Assembly: GCA_035539855.1 (NCBI GenBank)
Contig: DATLHO010000105.1
Span: 1 to 18,354 of the forward strand
Source: DATLHO01 sp035539855
GTDB taxonomy: Bacteria > Bacteroidota > Ignavibacteria > OLB7
DNA: 18,354 nt
Direction: 5' to 3'
Shown here: positions 1-7,414 of the stretch, in pieces
How the letters are laid out: every line of letters starts with the position of its first letter
Numbering within the stretch: the first letter of the stretch is position 1
Position numbers and translations under genes: made by a program
The notes under the pieces: model-generated
Database searches by the model: none
Told to the model about the DNA's origin: nothing
Seen by the model: the letters and a program-made list of their open reading frames with translations, nothing else

Positions 1-2224
1 TCGAGCCGTACGCCCCGATCCCCAGGCCACCATACGTGAACCTCCCGTTGCCCTCGATGACGTGTCGGCCATCATTGAGCCGTCCTGCCGTGAGCGGTCC
101 TTCGAACGACGTTCCCAGGATTCCGAAAAGTCCCACGAAGATCTCCGGACTGCCCCCGATGTGCCAGAACCCGTTGCCGAGTCCGACCGCGCGCAGTCCG
201 AGTGTCGGACCGCTGAGCGCGAGGACGCTCGGTCTGACCTGAAACAGATCGGCCTCGAAGGTCGGTCCGACCAGGGTGCCGGAAACCGTCATGTCCGAAC
301 CGAACATCCCCAGCCAGCTCATCGTCGGATACTCGATGATGCCGGCGAGTTCCCGTATGACGAGCGTGCTGTACATCGTGCGCACATTCTCGACGTTGCC
401 GGTGAAGATCACCGGCAGGAGCTTACCGTCGCGAAGCCCCGTCAGCGCTCTGACGTCGTCTCGATACGGCATGAACAGTGTCTGGAGCATGCCGCGGATG
501 GAGATCTCGTCGGATGCCGCATCGTAACTCGCCGTCGGCTGGTGAAACGCCGTCAGCACCGTCACCGTGAATGGCTCGATCGAATACAGGTCGACCTTCT
601 GGTGGGTGATTTCGAGATCGGAGAAGAGCATCCAGCCGTTGGAGCCCTTGCGCGCGGCACGCATGCCGTTGACGGCGAAATACCCGGCCAGGCGCACGCC
701 GCTGCGATCATTGGGCTCGATCGTCTGAATGCGGGTTGGCAGGAGGTTCACACCCGCCAGAACAGTTCCTCGCGGATCGCTCGCGGTCGAGAGGATCTCG
801 AGTCCCATCGCGCCGATGCGCGCTCGGATGTCGGCGTTTTCCAGCACGGTCAGATCGCCGCGGCCACCACCGGGCAGCGGCACGTCGCTGGCGAACAGCC
901 GGCCACTCATGCGCACGCCAACGGTGTCGGTGCGCGATGAGCGCGCCGTATCGATCGTGATGGTGCCGGTGAACTTGAGAATGCCGTTGATCACGACCGT
1001 CTGATCGGCCGCACGGATCTGCCCCGGCGCCGACGCGACCCAGTCGCTCGCGGCGACGAAGTCGAACATGCGTACGGAGCCGTAGTTGTAGGTGTAGACG
1101 CGGTTGTCGGGAGTCGTCGATCCGATCGAGAGCTCGGCGAGATACGCCTTCGTGCCCACCTTTCCGGCGACGATCGCGTGACCGTCGGGGCGCAGCAGCA
1201 GTGCGTTGCCCGAGCCCGTATAGGGAGTCCACTCGCTCTGAAGCGCGCCGGCCGCATCGGTGATCAGCAGTGAGAGCAGTGTGCCCTGGTAGGTCGCAGC
1301 GGTGTGAGCGAACCCGACGATGGCATAGCCTCCCCCCTCGATCGGCTGCACCATGTGCCCGCCGTCGTACCCGCTCCCGCCGAGCGTGCTTTCCCAGACG
1401 GTGTTGCCGCTTGCGTCGGTCTTCAACAGCAGCACGTCGGTATCGAAGAGCGTGCTCGAGACCGCCCGCCGACCGGTGATCACGTAGCCGCCATCGACGA
1501 CGCGCACGTCATTTCCCTCGCCGCCGTTGGCACCGGTGAACCGCTTGTCCCAGACCTTGTTCCCGCTCGCATCGGTCTTCAGCAGGTAGATCTGTCCGGG
1601 ATCCGATGTCGACGACCATCCGGTGAGGATCAGTCCGTCGGCCGTTTCGCGAACGGCGTTGCCGCCGTCGTTGCCGGTCGTGCCGTGCGTCTTCTCCCAG
1701 AGGATCGCACCAGCGGCGCTGATCTTGCCGACATAGAGATCGCCGTAATTCGAAGTCGGCATGAAGACATACCCGGTCACCGCGAAGTTGCCGTCCGCGA
1801 GCCGGGCAATGCCGAGTGCCGAGCCGTTTCCATCCCCCGACAGAATGAGGGACCAGAGCGAGTCGCCGGCGGCGCTGACCTTCATCACGTACAGCTGCGA
1901 ATTGCGCTGGCCGGCGATGACGTAGCCGCCGTCGGCAGCGTTCTCGATCGCCGAGGCGCTCGCGGGGTCCGATGAGGGTGACGTGTTACCGTAGGAGCGC
2001 TCCCACTGTACGACACCGGAGGCGTCGGTCTTGACGAGGTAGATCCGAGAGTCCTCGAACCCTCCGCGCTGTGCCGCGACGATGTACCCGCCGTCGGATG
2101 TCGGCTTCACATCGACGGCCTGAGACGGCTCGGCGAAGTACTTCTCCCAGATGGGATTCTGTGCGCGCAGTGGTGCCGCGAGCGCACAGACAAGGAAAAC
2201 GGCATGAAGGAAATGTCGCCTCAT
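1..2224 (-). CDS. Secreted seven-blade beta-propeller protein with beta-rich C-terminal region (partial, 3' end off the window)
   Basis: The frame is open for 741 codons from the ATG at 2222-2224 to the left edge, with no stop. The N-terminus (MRRHFLHAVFLVCALAAPLRAQ) is a signal peptide with probable cleavage around residue 21, so the protein is exported. Residues 40-368 contain seven repeats of about 50 residues. Each has a GGYxxxG-type strand (near 45, 99, 145, 196, 245, 298, 348) and most are followed by a strand like LLKTDASGNxVWE. This is what a seven-bladed propeller of the PQQ/delta-60 style looks like. Residues about 380-741 are beta-rich and match no family I recognise. No strong Shine-Dalgarno precedes the start; the signal peptide decides it. 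Function is unknown; extracellular or periplasmic binding is plausible. The opposite-strand frames here are antisense shadows. Confidence 0.85.
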   Translation of the reverse strand, partial: MRRHFLHAVFLVCALAAPLRAQNPIWEKYFAEPSQAVDVKPTSDGGYIVAAQRGGFEDSRIYLVKTDASGVVQWERSYGNTSPSSDPASASAIENAADGGYVIAGQRNSQLYVMKVSAAGDSLWSLILSGDGNGSALGIARLADGNFAVTGYVFMPTSNYGDLYVGKISAAGAILWEKTHGTTGNDGGNAVRETADGLILTGWSSTSDPGQIYLLKTDASGNKVWDKRFTGANGGEGNDVRVVDGGYVITGRRAVSSTLFDTDVLLLKTDASGNTVWESTLGGSGYDGGHMVQPIEGGGYAIVGFAHTAATYQGTLLSLLITDAAGALQSEWTPYTGSGNALLLRPDGHAIVAGKVGTKAYLAELSIGSTTPDNRVYTYNYGSVRMFDFVAASDWVASAPGQIRAADQTVVINGILKFTGTITIDTARSSRTDTVGVRMSGRLFASDVPLPGGGRGDLTVLENADIRARIGAMGLEILSTASDPRGTVLAGVNLLPTRIQTIEPNDRSGVRLAGYFAVNGMRAARKGSNGWMLFSDLEITHQKVDLYSIEPFTVTVLTAFHQPTASYDAASDEISIRGMLQTLFMPYRDDVRALTGLRDGKLLPVIFTGNVENVRTMYSTLVIRELAGIIEYPTMSWLGMFGSDMTVSGTLVGPTFEADLFQVRPSVLALSGPTLGLRAVGLGNGFWHIGGSPEIFVGLFGILGTSFEGPLTAGRLNDGRHVIEGNGRFTYGGLGIGAYGS

Positions 2225-2264
2225 TGATCGATGAGCGAGTTCGGATGAGAGAATGCCCTGATTG

Positions 2265-2278
2265 CCGAAGCGCTTCGG
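2265..2278. promoter_or_regulatory. Perfect 14-bp palindrome upstream of the propeller gene
   Basis: CCGAAGCGCTTCGG is a perfect palindrome lying 40 bp upstream of the ATG at 2224, in the leader of the minus-strand propeller gene. It could be a dimeric repressor site or a small RNA hairpin in the leader. No convincing -35/-10 pair was found around it, so a regulatory role is inference only. Confidence 0.3.
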
Positions 2279-2357
2279 AGGTGGGTGAAGTGCGTGGTCG
2301 GGAGGGAACCGATCGCGACACCGGAAACAGGGAGGAACGAGGAAGTGAGCGCGCCAA

Positions 2358-2390
2358 TATCGCTCGGCCGATGAAATCGGCCAAGCGATA
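2358..2390 (-). terminator. Strong stem-loop directly after the SRPBCC gene
   Basis: Two 7-bp perfect arms (TATCGCT/AGCGATA and GGCCGAT/ATCGGCC) are joined by one C-A mismatch and closed by a GAA loop. The hairpin begins 2 nt after the TGA stop at 2393-2395. No U-run follows on the minus strand, so it may be a hairpin-only or Rho-assisted 3' end, or an mRNA-stabilising end. Confidence 0.6.
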
Positions 2391-2392
2391 GG

Positions 2393-2893
2393 TCACACTC
2401 GAGCCCAGTCGAACCGCCACATCGTGATGTACCGCCTCCAGTCGTCGGACTCGGCGGTCGCTTTGATGACCCGGTTGCGCTCGAGCAGAAACGCGCGCAT
2501 GTAGCGAGTCAGAACGAGAGCGTTGGCGATCCGCCCCAGCACGCCGAGCGGCGACTCGAAGGAGAATTCGTCGCGCATGATGGTGCCGGCCGCCGTCGGC
2601 TCGAACCGATGGTGATGCTCCATTCGACGGAACGCTCCGTCGAGCATCGTGTCGGCGAAATGCGTCGGACGCTCGAATGCCGTGATGCGAACCGTCAGCT
2701 TCTGCCAGATGCCGAAGTGCCGCGCCCGCCACGTGACCTCCTCACCGAGGCCGATGAGCCCCGACGTGACGCCGGCAACGGCCCGCTCTCCGGTGCTGCC
2801 AGTGGACTCGATGTGCAGGTCGATGCTCCGCGACAGATCGAACACCCGCTCGACCGGCGCCGCTATCTCGGTGCTGAGCAGGATCAGGGGCAT
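2393..2893 (-). CDS. SRPBCC (START/Bet v1-like) superfamily protein
   Basis: This 166-residue cytosolic protein has the usual length and layout of bacterial SRPBCC proteins. The first strand and helix read LLSTEIAAPVERVFDLSRSIDLH. A central strand pair surrounds the segment TWRARHFGIWQKLTVRITAFERP. Strand HHHRFEPTAAGTIMRDEFSF follows, then a long C-terminal helix from about residue 115 (LGVLGRIANALVLTRYMRAFL). The fold encloses a hydrophobic cavity that binds small lipophilic ligands; no catalytic residue can be assigned. The start ATG (2891-2893) has only a weak purine stretch upstream. It lies 48 nt after the VOC gene stop, so the two are probably co-transcribed. A strong hairpin follows immediately. 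The ligand is unknown. Confidence 0.75.
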   Translation of the reverse strand: MPLILLSTEIAAPVERVFDLSRSIDLHIESTGSTGERAVAGVTSGLIGLGEEVTWRARHFGIWQKLTVRITAFERPTHFADTMLDGAFRRMEHHHRFEPTAAGTIMRDEFSFESPLGVLGRIANALVLTRYMRAFLLERNRVIKATAESDDWRRYITMWRFDWARV

Positions 2894-2941
2894 GCCGTCG
2901 CGCCGCGGATGTCTTTGTGATATCGGATTCGATGCGCCGCT

Positions 2942-3436
2942 CTACCGGCTGTCTCCCCGACGCGCCGCCTCGATCGTGGCGATGTCGATCTTCTGCATCT
3001 CCATCATCGCATCGAACGAGCGCTTGGCCGCCGCAGGATCGGGGTCGGCGATTGCCTCCATCAACGCGATGGGAGTGATCTGCCAGGACAATCCCCACTT
3101 GTCCTTGCACCAGCCGCACGCGCTCTCCTGCCCGCCGTTGCCGACGATCGCATTCCAGTAGCGATCGGTCTCCTCTTGATCGGCGGTCGCGACCTGGAAC
3201 GAGAAGGCCTCGGTCTGCTTGAACGCCGGTCCGCCGTTGAGTCCCATACAGGGAATTCCGAGGACGGTGAATTCGACGGTCAGAACATCTCCCTTCTTCC
3301 CCGACGGAAAATCCCCCGGCGCGTGGTTGACCGACTTCACCGAGGAATCGGGAAAGGTCGCGGCGTAGAAGCGCGCCGCGTCCTCGGCGCCCTTGTCGTA
3401 CCACAGGCAGATCGTGTTCTTTGCGTGCTCCGACAT
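2942..3436 (-). CDS. VOC-superfamily PhnB / 3-demethylubiquinone methyltransferase-like protein
   Basis: This 164-residue protein matches the PhnB-type vicinal-oxygen-chelate family (often annotated as 3-demethylubiquinone-9 3-methyltransferase domain). The opening ICLWYDKGAEDAARFYAATFPDS is the family's first beta-alpha unit. GIPCMGLNGGPAFKQTEAFSF follows, then the WCKDKWGLSWQITP signature near residues 108-121. Despite the family name, these proteins lack an SAM-binding domain and their biochemical role is mostly unknown. A very strong Shine-Dalgarno (GGAGGAGGAG) sits 2 nt before the ATG at 3434-3436, which fixes the start. It is followed 48 nt later by the SRPBCC gene. VOC and SRPBCC genes often travel together as small stress or detoxification-type pairs, which is the most that can be inferred here. 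Confidence 0.85.
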   Translation of the reverse strand: MSEHAKNTICLWYDKGAEDAARFYAATFPDSSVKSVNHAPGDFPSGKKGDVLTVEFTVLGIPCMGLNGGPAFKQTEAFSFQVATADQEETDRYWNAIVGNGGQESACGWCKDKWGLSWQITPIALMEAIADPDPAAAKRSFDAMMEMQKIDIATIEAARRGDSR

Positions 3437-3490
3437 GTCTCCTCCTCCATACGTGGTGAACGGCGTTGCGATGAAGATACACGACGCCGG

Positions 3491-3502
3491 GAATTCGAAT
3501 TC
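3491..3502. repeat. 12-bp palindrome GAATTCGAATTC
   Basis: A perfect palindrome lies in the 70-bp gap between the lipoprotein stop (3507) and the VOC start (3436), 4 nt past the stop. A short operator or weak 3'-end structure is possible, but it may be chance. Confidence 0.25.
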
Positions 3503-3506
3503 GCGA

Positions 3507-4913
3507 TTACTGCGCCGTGCAGCCGCCGCCCCGCGGGCACGTGCCCGGAGGCAGCACGCCGTTGAACGTCTGACGGCAGCGCGCGTTGTTCTCGAACGTG
3601 TTCGTAGCCGTGAGGTCCGGACCGTTGACCGTCGACGACTGCCACATCGCGTTGATGCCGTAGTACGCGCTGTGCGTAATCCGGCTGTTGGTCATGAGGC
3701 TTGCCGGTGGCACGTACTGGTCGGAGAAGCTGCCCACCAGAAGGGCCGCCTGGTCCTCCGTGTCGTCGGGACGACAGTTGTTCGACTGGATTCCGTTCGG
3801 TGCGCCCGCGTAGCTGATCTCCACGTGGTCGAGCCGCGAGCCGTTGGCGGTGTTCAGCCAGATGCCGACCCAGTCGCCGGGCGCGGGAGTCGCCTCGCCC
3901 GACGTGAAGACGATGGGCCGCTCCGCGGTGCCGACGGCGTTGAGCACGCCCACGACGTTGTTCGGTGCGTTGCCGTTGGAACCAAACGTGAGACGCGCGA
4001 TGGGCTCGCTACCGGAGCGTGGGAACTTGAAGACGACACCTGGGCGCAGTGTGAGCGTCACCGGTGCTCTGGACGGAGGCGCCGGTCCGATATACATGTT
4101 GCCGAACGGCAGACGGACGGGAACGCCGGGGTCCTCGACGGTCATGTCCTCGAAGACGTTGGCGCCCGGTCCATGCACCAGGATCTCGTCGGTGCCGTTG
4201 CCGGTGTACGAGCCGGAGGGAAGCGAGCCGAGCGACATCATCGTCGTGTGCACGGGCCTGCCGCCCGAGCCGGAGATGGTCAACGCTTTCGAGTCCTCGG
4301 TGAATGCGGCGTTGGCGTCGAGCGAGATGCCGACACCGTTCGAGGACTCGATCGTGACATTGTCCGTACGAAGCACTGCCGCCGGCGATGAGCCGTACCC
4401 GGGTCCGGAGACCGTGATCGTCGGATCGCCCAGTCCGCCGAAGGCGCCTCCACCCTGCAGTCGCGAGTGTCTCAAGTCGATGAGTGTCGTCGCGCTGTAT
4501 CCCTGCAACGAGCCCCAGGCCTGATCAGTCACGGCGCGCCGAAACGTGACGAAGCGCGAGCTGCCCGTGCCGGCCGACAGCAGACGGGCGTTGCCCCTGA
4601 CGGTGATCGAAACACCAGGACCGAGCTCGACGATCGCGCACGGCTCGATGGTCACGACGGCGTCGCCGGTGATCGAGATGTTGTTGGGAATTCGGTGTGT
4701 GACGCCGTCGCCGGCCCAGGTTTCGTTCGTCGCAATGCTGACCGAATGCACGATGACGCTCCCGCTGGCCTGGCCGCAGGGCAGCTCATTGACATCCGGA
4801 GTACCGGTGGGATCATCCGAACCGCAGGCGGCGGCGAGCACCGACGACAGCATGACCGCGGCCAGGCGCGATAGCGTCGTAACGGTGGAACGAGGCAGAG
4901 AGTTCGCGCTCAT
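3507..4913 (-). CDS. Secreted lipoprotein with parallel beta-helix-like repeats
   Basis: This 468-residue protein has an N-terminal signal with hydrophobic stretch LSRLAAVMLSSVLAAAC. C30 is the likely lipidated cysteine; Ala occupies lipobox -3, which is tolerated but not ideal. A flexible GSDDPTGTPD linker follows. Residues 50-440 are short strands alternating with turns, for example VVTIEPCAIVELGPGVSITV, RPIVFTSG, GDWVGIWLNTANGSRLDHVEISYAG and NSRITHSAYYGINA. This pattern is typical of right-handed parallel beta-helix proteins. Six further cysteines (46, 92, 380, 446, 459, 465) could form disulfides, three of them in the C-terminal tail. An AGGAG motif 5 nt before the ATG at 4911-4913 supports the start. 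No polysaccharide-lyase catalytic residues are evident; an outer-surface adhesive or structural role is inference. Confidence 0.8.
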   Translation of the reverse strand: MSANSLPRSTVTTLSRLAAVMLSSVLAAACGSDDPTGTPDVNELPCGQASGSVIVHSVSIATNETWAGDGVTHRIPNNISITGDAVVTIEPCAIVELGPGVSITVRGNARLLSAGTGSSRFVTFRRAVTDQAWGSLQGYSATTLIDLRHSRLQGGGAFGGLGDPTITVSGPGYGSSPAAVLRTDNVTIESSNGVGISLDANAAFTEDSKALTISGSGGRPVHTTMMSLGSLPSGSYTGNGTDEILVHGPGANVFEDMTVEDPGVPVRLPFGNMYIGPAPPSRAPVTLTLRPGVVFKFPRSGSEPIARLTFGSNGNAPNNVVGVLNAVGTAERPIVFTSGEATPAPGDWVGIWLNTANGSRLDHVEISYAGAPNGIQSNNCRPDDTEDQAALLVGSFSDQYVPPASLMTNSRITHSAYYGINAMWQSSTVNGPDLTATNTFENNARCRQTFNGVLPPGTCPRGGGCTAQ

Positions 4914-5018
4914 GGTGGCTCCTGGATTTCTGAGTTCGCAGGTTCTTCATCCATCCGGCTGCCCGCCCGTCGTGGATCGACGAGCGCGTGGTACGCGTGG
5001 GGGGAATGGGGCCGTGCG

Positions 5019-5047
5019 AAGATACTCTCGCAATGCGGCTTGCGGAA
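5019..5047 (-). promoter_or_regulatory. Candidate sigma-70-type promoter for the lipoprotein gene
   Basis: On the minus strand TTCCGC (5042-5047) and TATCTT (5019-5024) are 17 bp apart. The -10 is reasonable and the -35 weak. Transcription would start near 5012, giving a leader of roughly 100 nt before the AGGAG/ATG at 4913. This is a by-eye match only. Confidence 0.3.
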
Positions 5048-5084
5048 GTCCGCCGATCACTGACGGGGCACCTCGGAGATCGCA

Positions 5085-5096
5085 GCAAACGGACAG
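5085..5096 (+). repeat. Direct repeat GCAAACGGACAG, copy 1
   Basis: The 12-mer GCAAACGGACAG recurs exactly at 5367-5378. Similar flanking text follows both copies (ACCATTCGCCGGTCC against ACCGCGCCATTCACGG), so the imperfect repeat is about 30 bp long. The copies are 282 bp apart in the same orientation and bracket most of the gene-free stretch. Confidence 0.45.
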
Positions 5097-5213
5097 ACCA
5101 TTCGCCGGTCCCTGGCGACGAAGGACTCGCAGTGCCCCCATCTCGACATGCGGTGACTCGACGCCAAAGAGGGAACCCCTCCGGGGAAGACAGGTGTGGC
5201 GCGTGTGGGAGGT

Positions 5214-5249
5214 GAGCAGAGGAGCGCGCCTCAGCGCGCTCCACTGCTC
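5214..5249. terminator. Long stem-loop (16-bp arms, 4-nt loop)
   Basis: The arms GAGCAGAGGAGCGCGC and GCGCGCTCCACTGCTC pair over 16 positions with one A-A mismatch around a CTCA loop. It lies 140 nt beyond the stop of the minus-strand 199-residue gene, so it could end that transcript. No T-run follows on either strand, so a structured non-coding RNA is an alternative. Confidence 0.45.
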
Positions 5250-5366
5250 AATCCTCAATCGGCCCGGCGACTGTCATCCCCCTGGGGGTCTTTCCTCCGG
5301 AGCGACTGCCGCATGTGTGACGGCGGAGATGTGTGGAGGCGTTCGTAATCGGCCACGAGAGGTCTC

Positions 5367-5378
5367 GCAAACGGACAG
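5367..5378 (+). repeat. Direct repeat GCAAACGGACAG, copy 2
   Basis: This is an exact second copy of the 12-mer at 5085-5096. It lies 12 nt beyond the stop of the 199-residue gene, and the imperfect extension of the repeat runs into that gene's last codons. Confidence 0.45.
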
Positions 5379-5389
5379 TACCGCGCCAT

Positions 5390-5989
5390 TCACGGCCCGT
5401 ACTTCCATAGCGACCTGAATCTCATCCAGACACGGAGATACCAACGGGGCCAGACGACCCGGACATTCGTGACGGGAGTGCCCGGTTCAATCGGCACCCA
5501 ACCAGCGGCGGCATTTCCAGCCCGAAGCTTCGCGAACAGCTCGCCACACGCCTCGAGTTGCGAGCGTTGCGCTGCGTCGGCTCCCTCGGCGGCTAAGTGC
5601 TGCGTGTGCCGTAACAGGCGATCAAGCAACTCGGCGGGAAGGTGAAGCTGATGGCAGGCGCCAAACGTGTCGAATGAGGTGAGGAAGCCCTTCGCGAATG
5701 AGGGAATCGCAGTCTCCTGCCCTCGCTTGAGGAGCGCTTCCGCTAGGTTGGCAAAGTGGCGCGACGAACCCCACACTTCGCGCGACCATTCGGCATCCGC
5801 CAGGAACAGATGCTCGAGAAGTAGGAGCGGCGCCACCTCCGGAGCCGCCAGGCAGGCCTGCACGACCTTTCCTCGGAACTCCTGATTGGCGTCCTCGAAC
5901 TCGCCGGCGTGCTTGCCATTCCACGCGAAGGCAATCCGTACCAGGTCTGCTTCCGTGTATGCCGTTATGAACTCAGCAACATCATCCAT
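5390..5989 (-). CDS. Uncharacterised 199-residue helical protein with aromatic-cationic C-terminus
   Basis: I do not recognise this protein. The ATG at 5987-5989 (MDDVAEFITAYTEADLVRIA) is preferred. The frame stays open upstream for another 70 codons, but that part is Arg/Ser-rich and is antisense-type read-through of the preceding AlkD-like gene. Residues 1-150 look alpha-helical, with helices rich in Ala/Leu (VVQACLAAPEVAPLLLLEHL). They resemble a HEAT-like or all-helical bundle but carry no motif I can name. The last 30 residues are different: after GWVPIEPGTP comes a Trp/Arg-rich tail containing WPRWYLRVWMRFRSLWKY. This could associate with membrane or nucleic acid. It starts 55 nt after the AlkD-like stop, the last gene of that minus-strand run. 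Confidence 0.65.
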   Translation of the reverse strand: MDDVAEFITAYTEADLVRIAFAWNGKHAGEFEDANQEFRGKVVQACLAAPEVAPLLLLEHLFLADAEWSREVWGSSRHFANLAEALLKRGQETAIPSFAKGFLTSFDTFGACHQLHLPAELLDRLLRHTQHLAAEGADAAQRSQLEACGELFAKLRAGNAAAGWVPIEPGTPVTNVRVVWPRWYLRVWMRFRSLWKYGP

Positions 5990-6044
5990 AGGTCTCGAAG
6001 CTGAATGCGTCACGCCAATCAACCCAGCATGTGAAGAATGCCTC

Positions 6045-6710
6045 TCACCCCTTGCGCCGGACCATCTCCTCGATCCAGATCGGCGCGAACGGCGAGGTGC
6101 ATCCCTTCGACACCGGATAATCGCGGAAGACTCCGAGCGACTCGCCGATGGCGATCGCGCGCTCGCGAAGCTCCGGGAAGTGAATACCGATTCCCGCAAG
6201 ACAGTTGTTCATCGTCCACTGCGGCGGGCTGGACGCGCCGGCCATCTCGGCCTCGATGCGATCGAGGAGCCCTCGCAAGTCGATTCCGTCGGGCGCCTTG
6301 CCGATGCGCTCGGCCGTCAGGTCCCAGCCGGCGCGAGCCGCCCAGGGATTGTCGTCGATCATCCAGCGCTGGCGCAGTGTCTCCTTGTCGGGATGCTTGC
6401 GAATGACGTACGCGCTGAGCCAGTCCGCCTCCTGCGCGGTCGTGATCGAGCGCACCATCCGATCGAGCTCGTCGACGCCGAGCTCCTGCGGCTTGAGCAC
6501 GAGGATCGCGAGCAGTCGGGCATCGAGATTCCCCGTCTCCCAGAGCTGCATCGCCAGCGCGTGATCGGTCTTGATCACCGCCGCGACCTTCCTGATGTCC
6601 CCGAGCTTGACGCCGTATTGATTGTCGCCGGCGCCGTTTCGGTGATTGATCGTGCGGACCTTCGCGTTGGCGCGTGCCTCGAGCTCCGCGAGTGCTTCCT
6701 TGAGTGTCAT
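6045..6710 (-). CDS. AlkD-like DNA alkylation repair family protein (HEAT-repeat)
   Basis: This 221-residue protein belongs to the DNA_alkylation (AlkD-related) family of HEAT-like helical solenoids. AlkD itself excises N3- and N7-alkylpurines without base flipping. The start is placed at the ATG at 6708-6710 (MTLKEALAELEARANAKVRT). The GDNQYGVKLGDIRKVAAVIK and DHALAMQLWETGNLDARLLA segments match the family's N-terminal pattern. The C-terminal WTMNNCLAGIGI ... CTSPFAPIWIEE matches its usual end, which normally reads MN..L..IG and C.TP.A..YI. The family members closest to this layout are often unproven as glycosylases, so activity is inferred. Gene order puts it after the glycolipid-binding-family gene (83-bp gap) and before the 199-residue protein. 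Confidence 0.8.
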   Translation of the reverse strand: MTLKEALAELEARANAKVRTINHRNGAGDNQYGVKLGDIRKVAAVIKTDHALAMQLWETGNLDARLLAILVLKPQELGVDELDRMVRSITTAQEADWLSAYVIRKHPDKETLRQRWMIDDNPWAARAGWDLTAERIGKAPDGIDLRGLLDRIEAEMAGASSPPQWTMNNCLAGIGIHFPELRERAIAIGESLGVFRDYPVSKGCTSPFAPIWIEEMVRRKG

Positions 6711-6793
6711 TGCCGTTAGGTGTGAGTCTGTTCCGGTGAAGATAATCCGAGTGTGATGATGTTCACTGGACTCGACGCCGCGCTGACGGCCAT

Positions 6794-7336
6794 TCACTCG
6801 GCCACCCACAGTCCCTCGTAGAGCAGCACGCGACCGAACGCATCGGTCTCCAGTGCGGCCGTGAATTCCTCGCCGTCGATCATCGCGCCGTATCGGTACC
6901 GACGATCTGATTCGCGAGAATAGGTTTGATCCAGCGGCATCAGCCGCAGCTCCGGGAAGCGAACCCAGGCACTGCGGACGGCGGCGCTTTCATCGACGTC
7001 CAGCGCGAGTCGCCGGATCGGCAGCGTGTTGGTTGCCGGTGTAAAACCGAGGTCGACGTCGAGTGCACCGTCGAGCTCACGCACCGGCACATCGTCCCGC
7101 CACCATCGCCCCGCCCCGTCGGCCGCAAGCGCAATTCGAATGCGATCGCCGTTCGAGATGCCCTCGATCAGCGCCGTTCGCGTGCGCCAGTCTTCTCCAC
7201 ACTCGATCGTGTACGAGAGACTGGCGACGACTCCGGCCTCTTCGACGTCGAGACGTCCACTCAGCCTCCACATCCCGTCAACGCTCTCGACGCGCGCCTC
7301 CTCATGCCCCGGCACGTCGAGACGGCGCCAGCGCAT
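6794..7336 (-). CDS. Putative glycolipid-binding family protein
   Basis: This protein resembles the putative glycolipid-binding family (Pfam Glycolipid_bind), about 180-190 residues long. It has WRRLDVPGHEEARV at the start, LSYTIECGEDWRTRTALIEG, RWWRDDVPVRELDGALDVDLGFTP in the middle and SDRRYRYGAMIDG near the C-terminus. DLGFTPATNTLPIRR is the most characteristic stretch. The start chosen is the ATG at 7334-7336 (MRWRRLD), because relatives begin with this WRxLD motif. An ATG 12 codons upstream (7370-7372, MPRLHPFPESSL) is possible, and neither has a good Shine-Dalgarno. There is no signal peptide, so it is cytosolic. Its ligand and role are not established. It follows the RibD_C-like gene by 78 bp. 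Confidence 0.8.
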   Translation of the reverse strand: MRWRRLDVPGHEEARVESVDGMWRLSGRLDVEEAGVVASLSYTIECGEDWRTRTALIEGISNGDRIRIALAADGAGRWWRDDVPVRELDGALDVDLGFTPATNTLPIRRLALDVDESAAVRSAWVRFPELRLMPLDQTYSRESDRRYRYGAMIDGEEFTAALETDAFGRVLLYEGLWVAE

Positions 7337-7414
7337 CAGCGAGGATTCGGGGAATGGATGCAGGCGAGGCATTGGACGCTCAGTGCAACGATGCGAGAAA
7401 GGCCGAGTCGATCG

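Larger units (their letters stand above)
4914..5389. other. Gene-free stretch between the lipoprotein and the 199-residue protein
   Basis: No credible coding frame was found on either strand. The few short open frames lack start signals, family resemblance or consistent composition. The stretch holds a candidate promoter for the lipoprotein gene (5019-5047), a long hairpin (5214-5249), an 11-nt C5-T-G5 inverted repeat (5278-5288) and two copies of GCAAACGGACAG. It is long for a spacer in this otherwise compact window and could hold a small RNA or a 5' leader. Confidence 0.5.

Noticed and set aside
62..1975. Plus-strand frames at 62-940 and 1304-1975
   Set aside because: They are antisense to the propeller gene, whose continuous 741-codon frame, signal peptide and regular repeats are far better evidence.
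4947..5258. Short frames in the spacer (minus 4947-5258, plus 4988-5215)
   Set aside because: No Shine-Dalgarno, no family resemblance, and one starts inside the long hairpin. They look like chance frames.
5085..5378. Direct repeats considered as a CRISPR array or mobile-element ends
   Set aside because: Only two 12-bp copies 282 bp apart, with no spacers, no cas genes, no transposase and no inverted termini.
4914..5389. Riboswitch before the beta-helix lipoprotein gene
   Set aside because: No known aptamer core was recognised and the long hairpin lies upstream of the candidate promoter, so it would not be in that leader.
5990..6199. 70-codon N-terminal extension of the 199-residue protein
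   Set aside because: The extra residues are Arg/Ser-rich and overlap the AlkD-like coding sequence in another frame.
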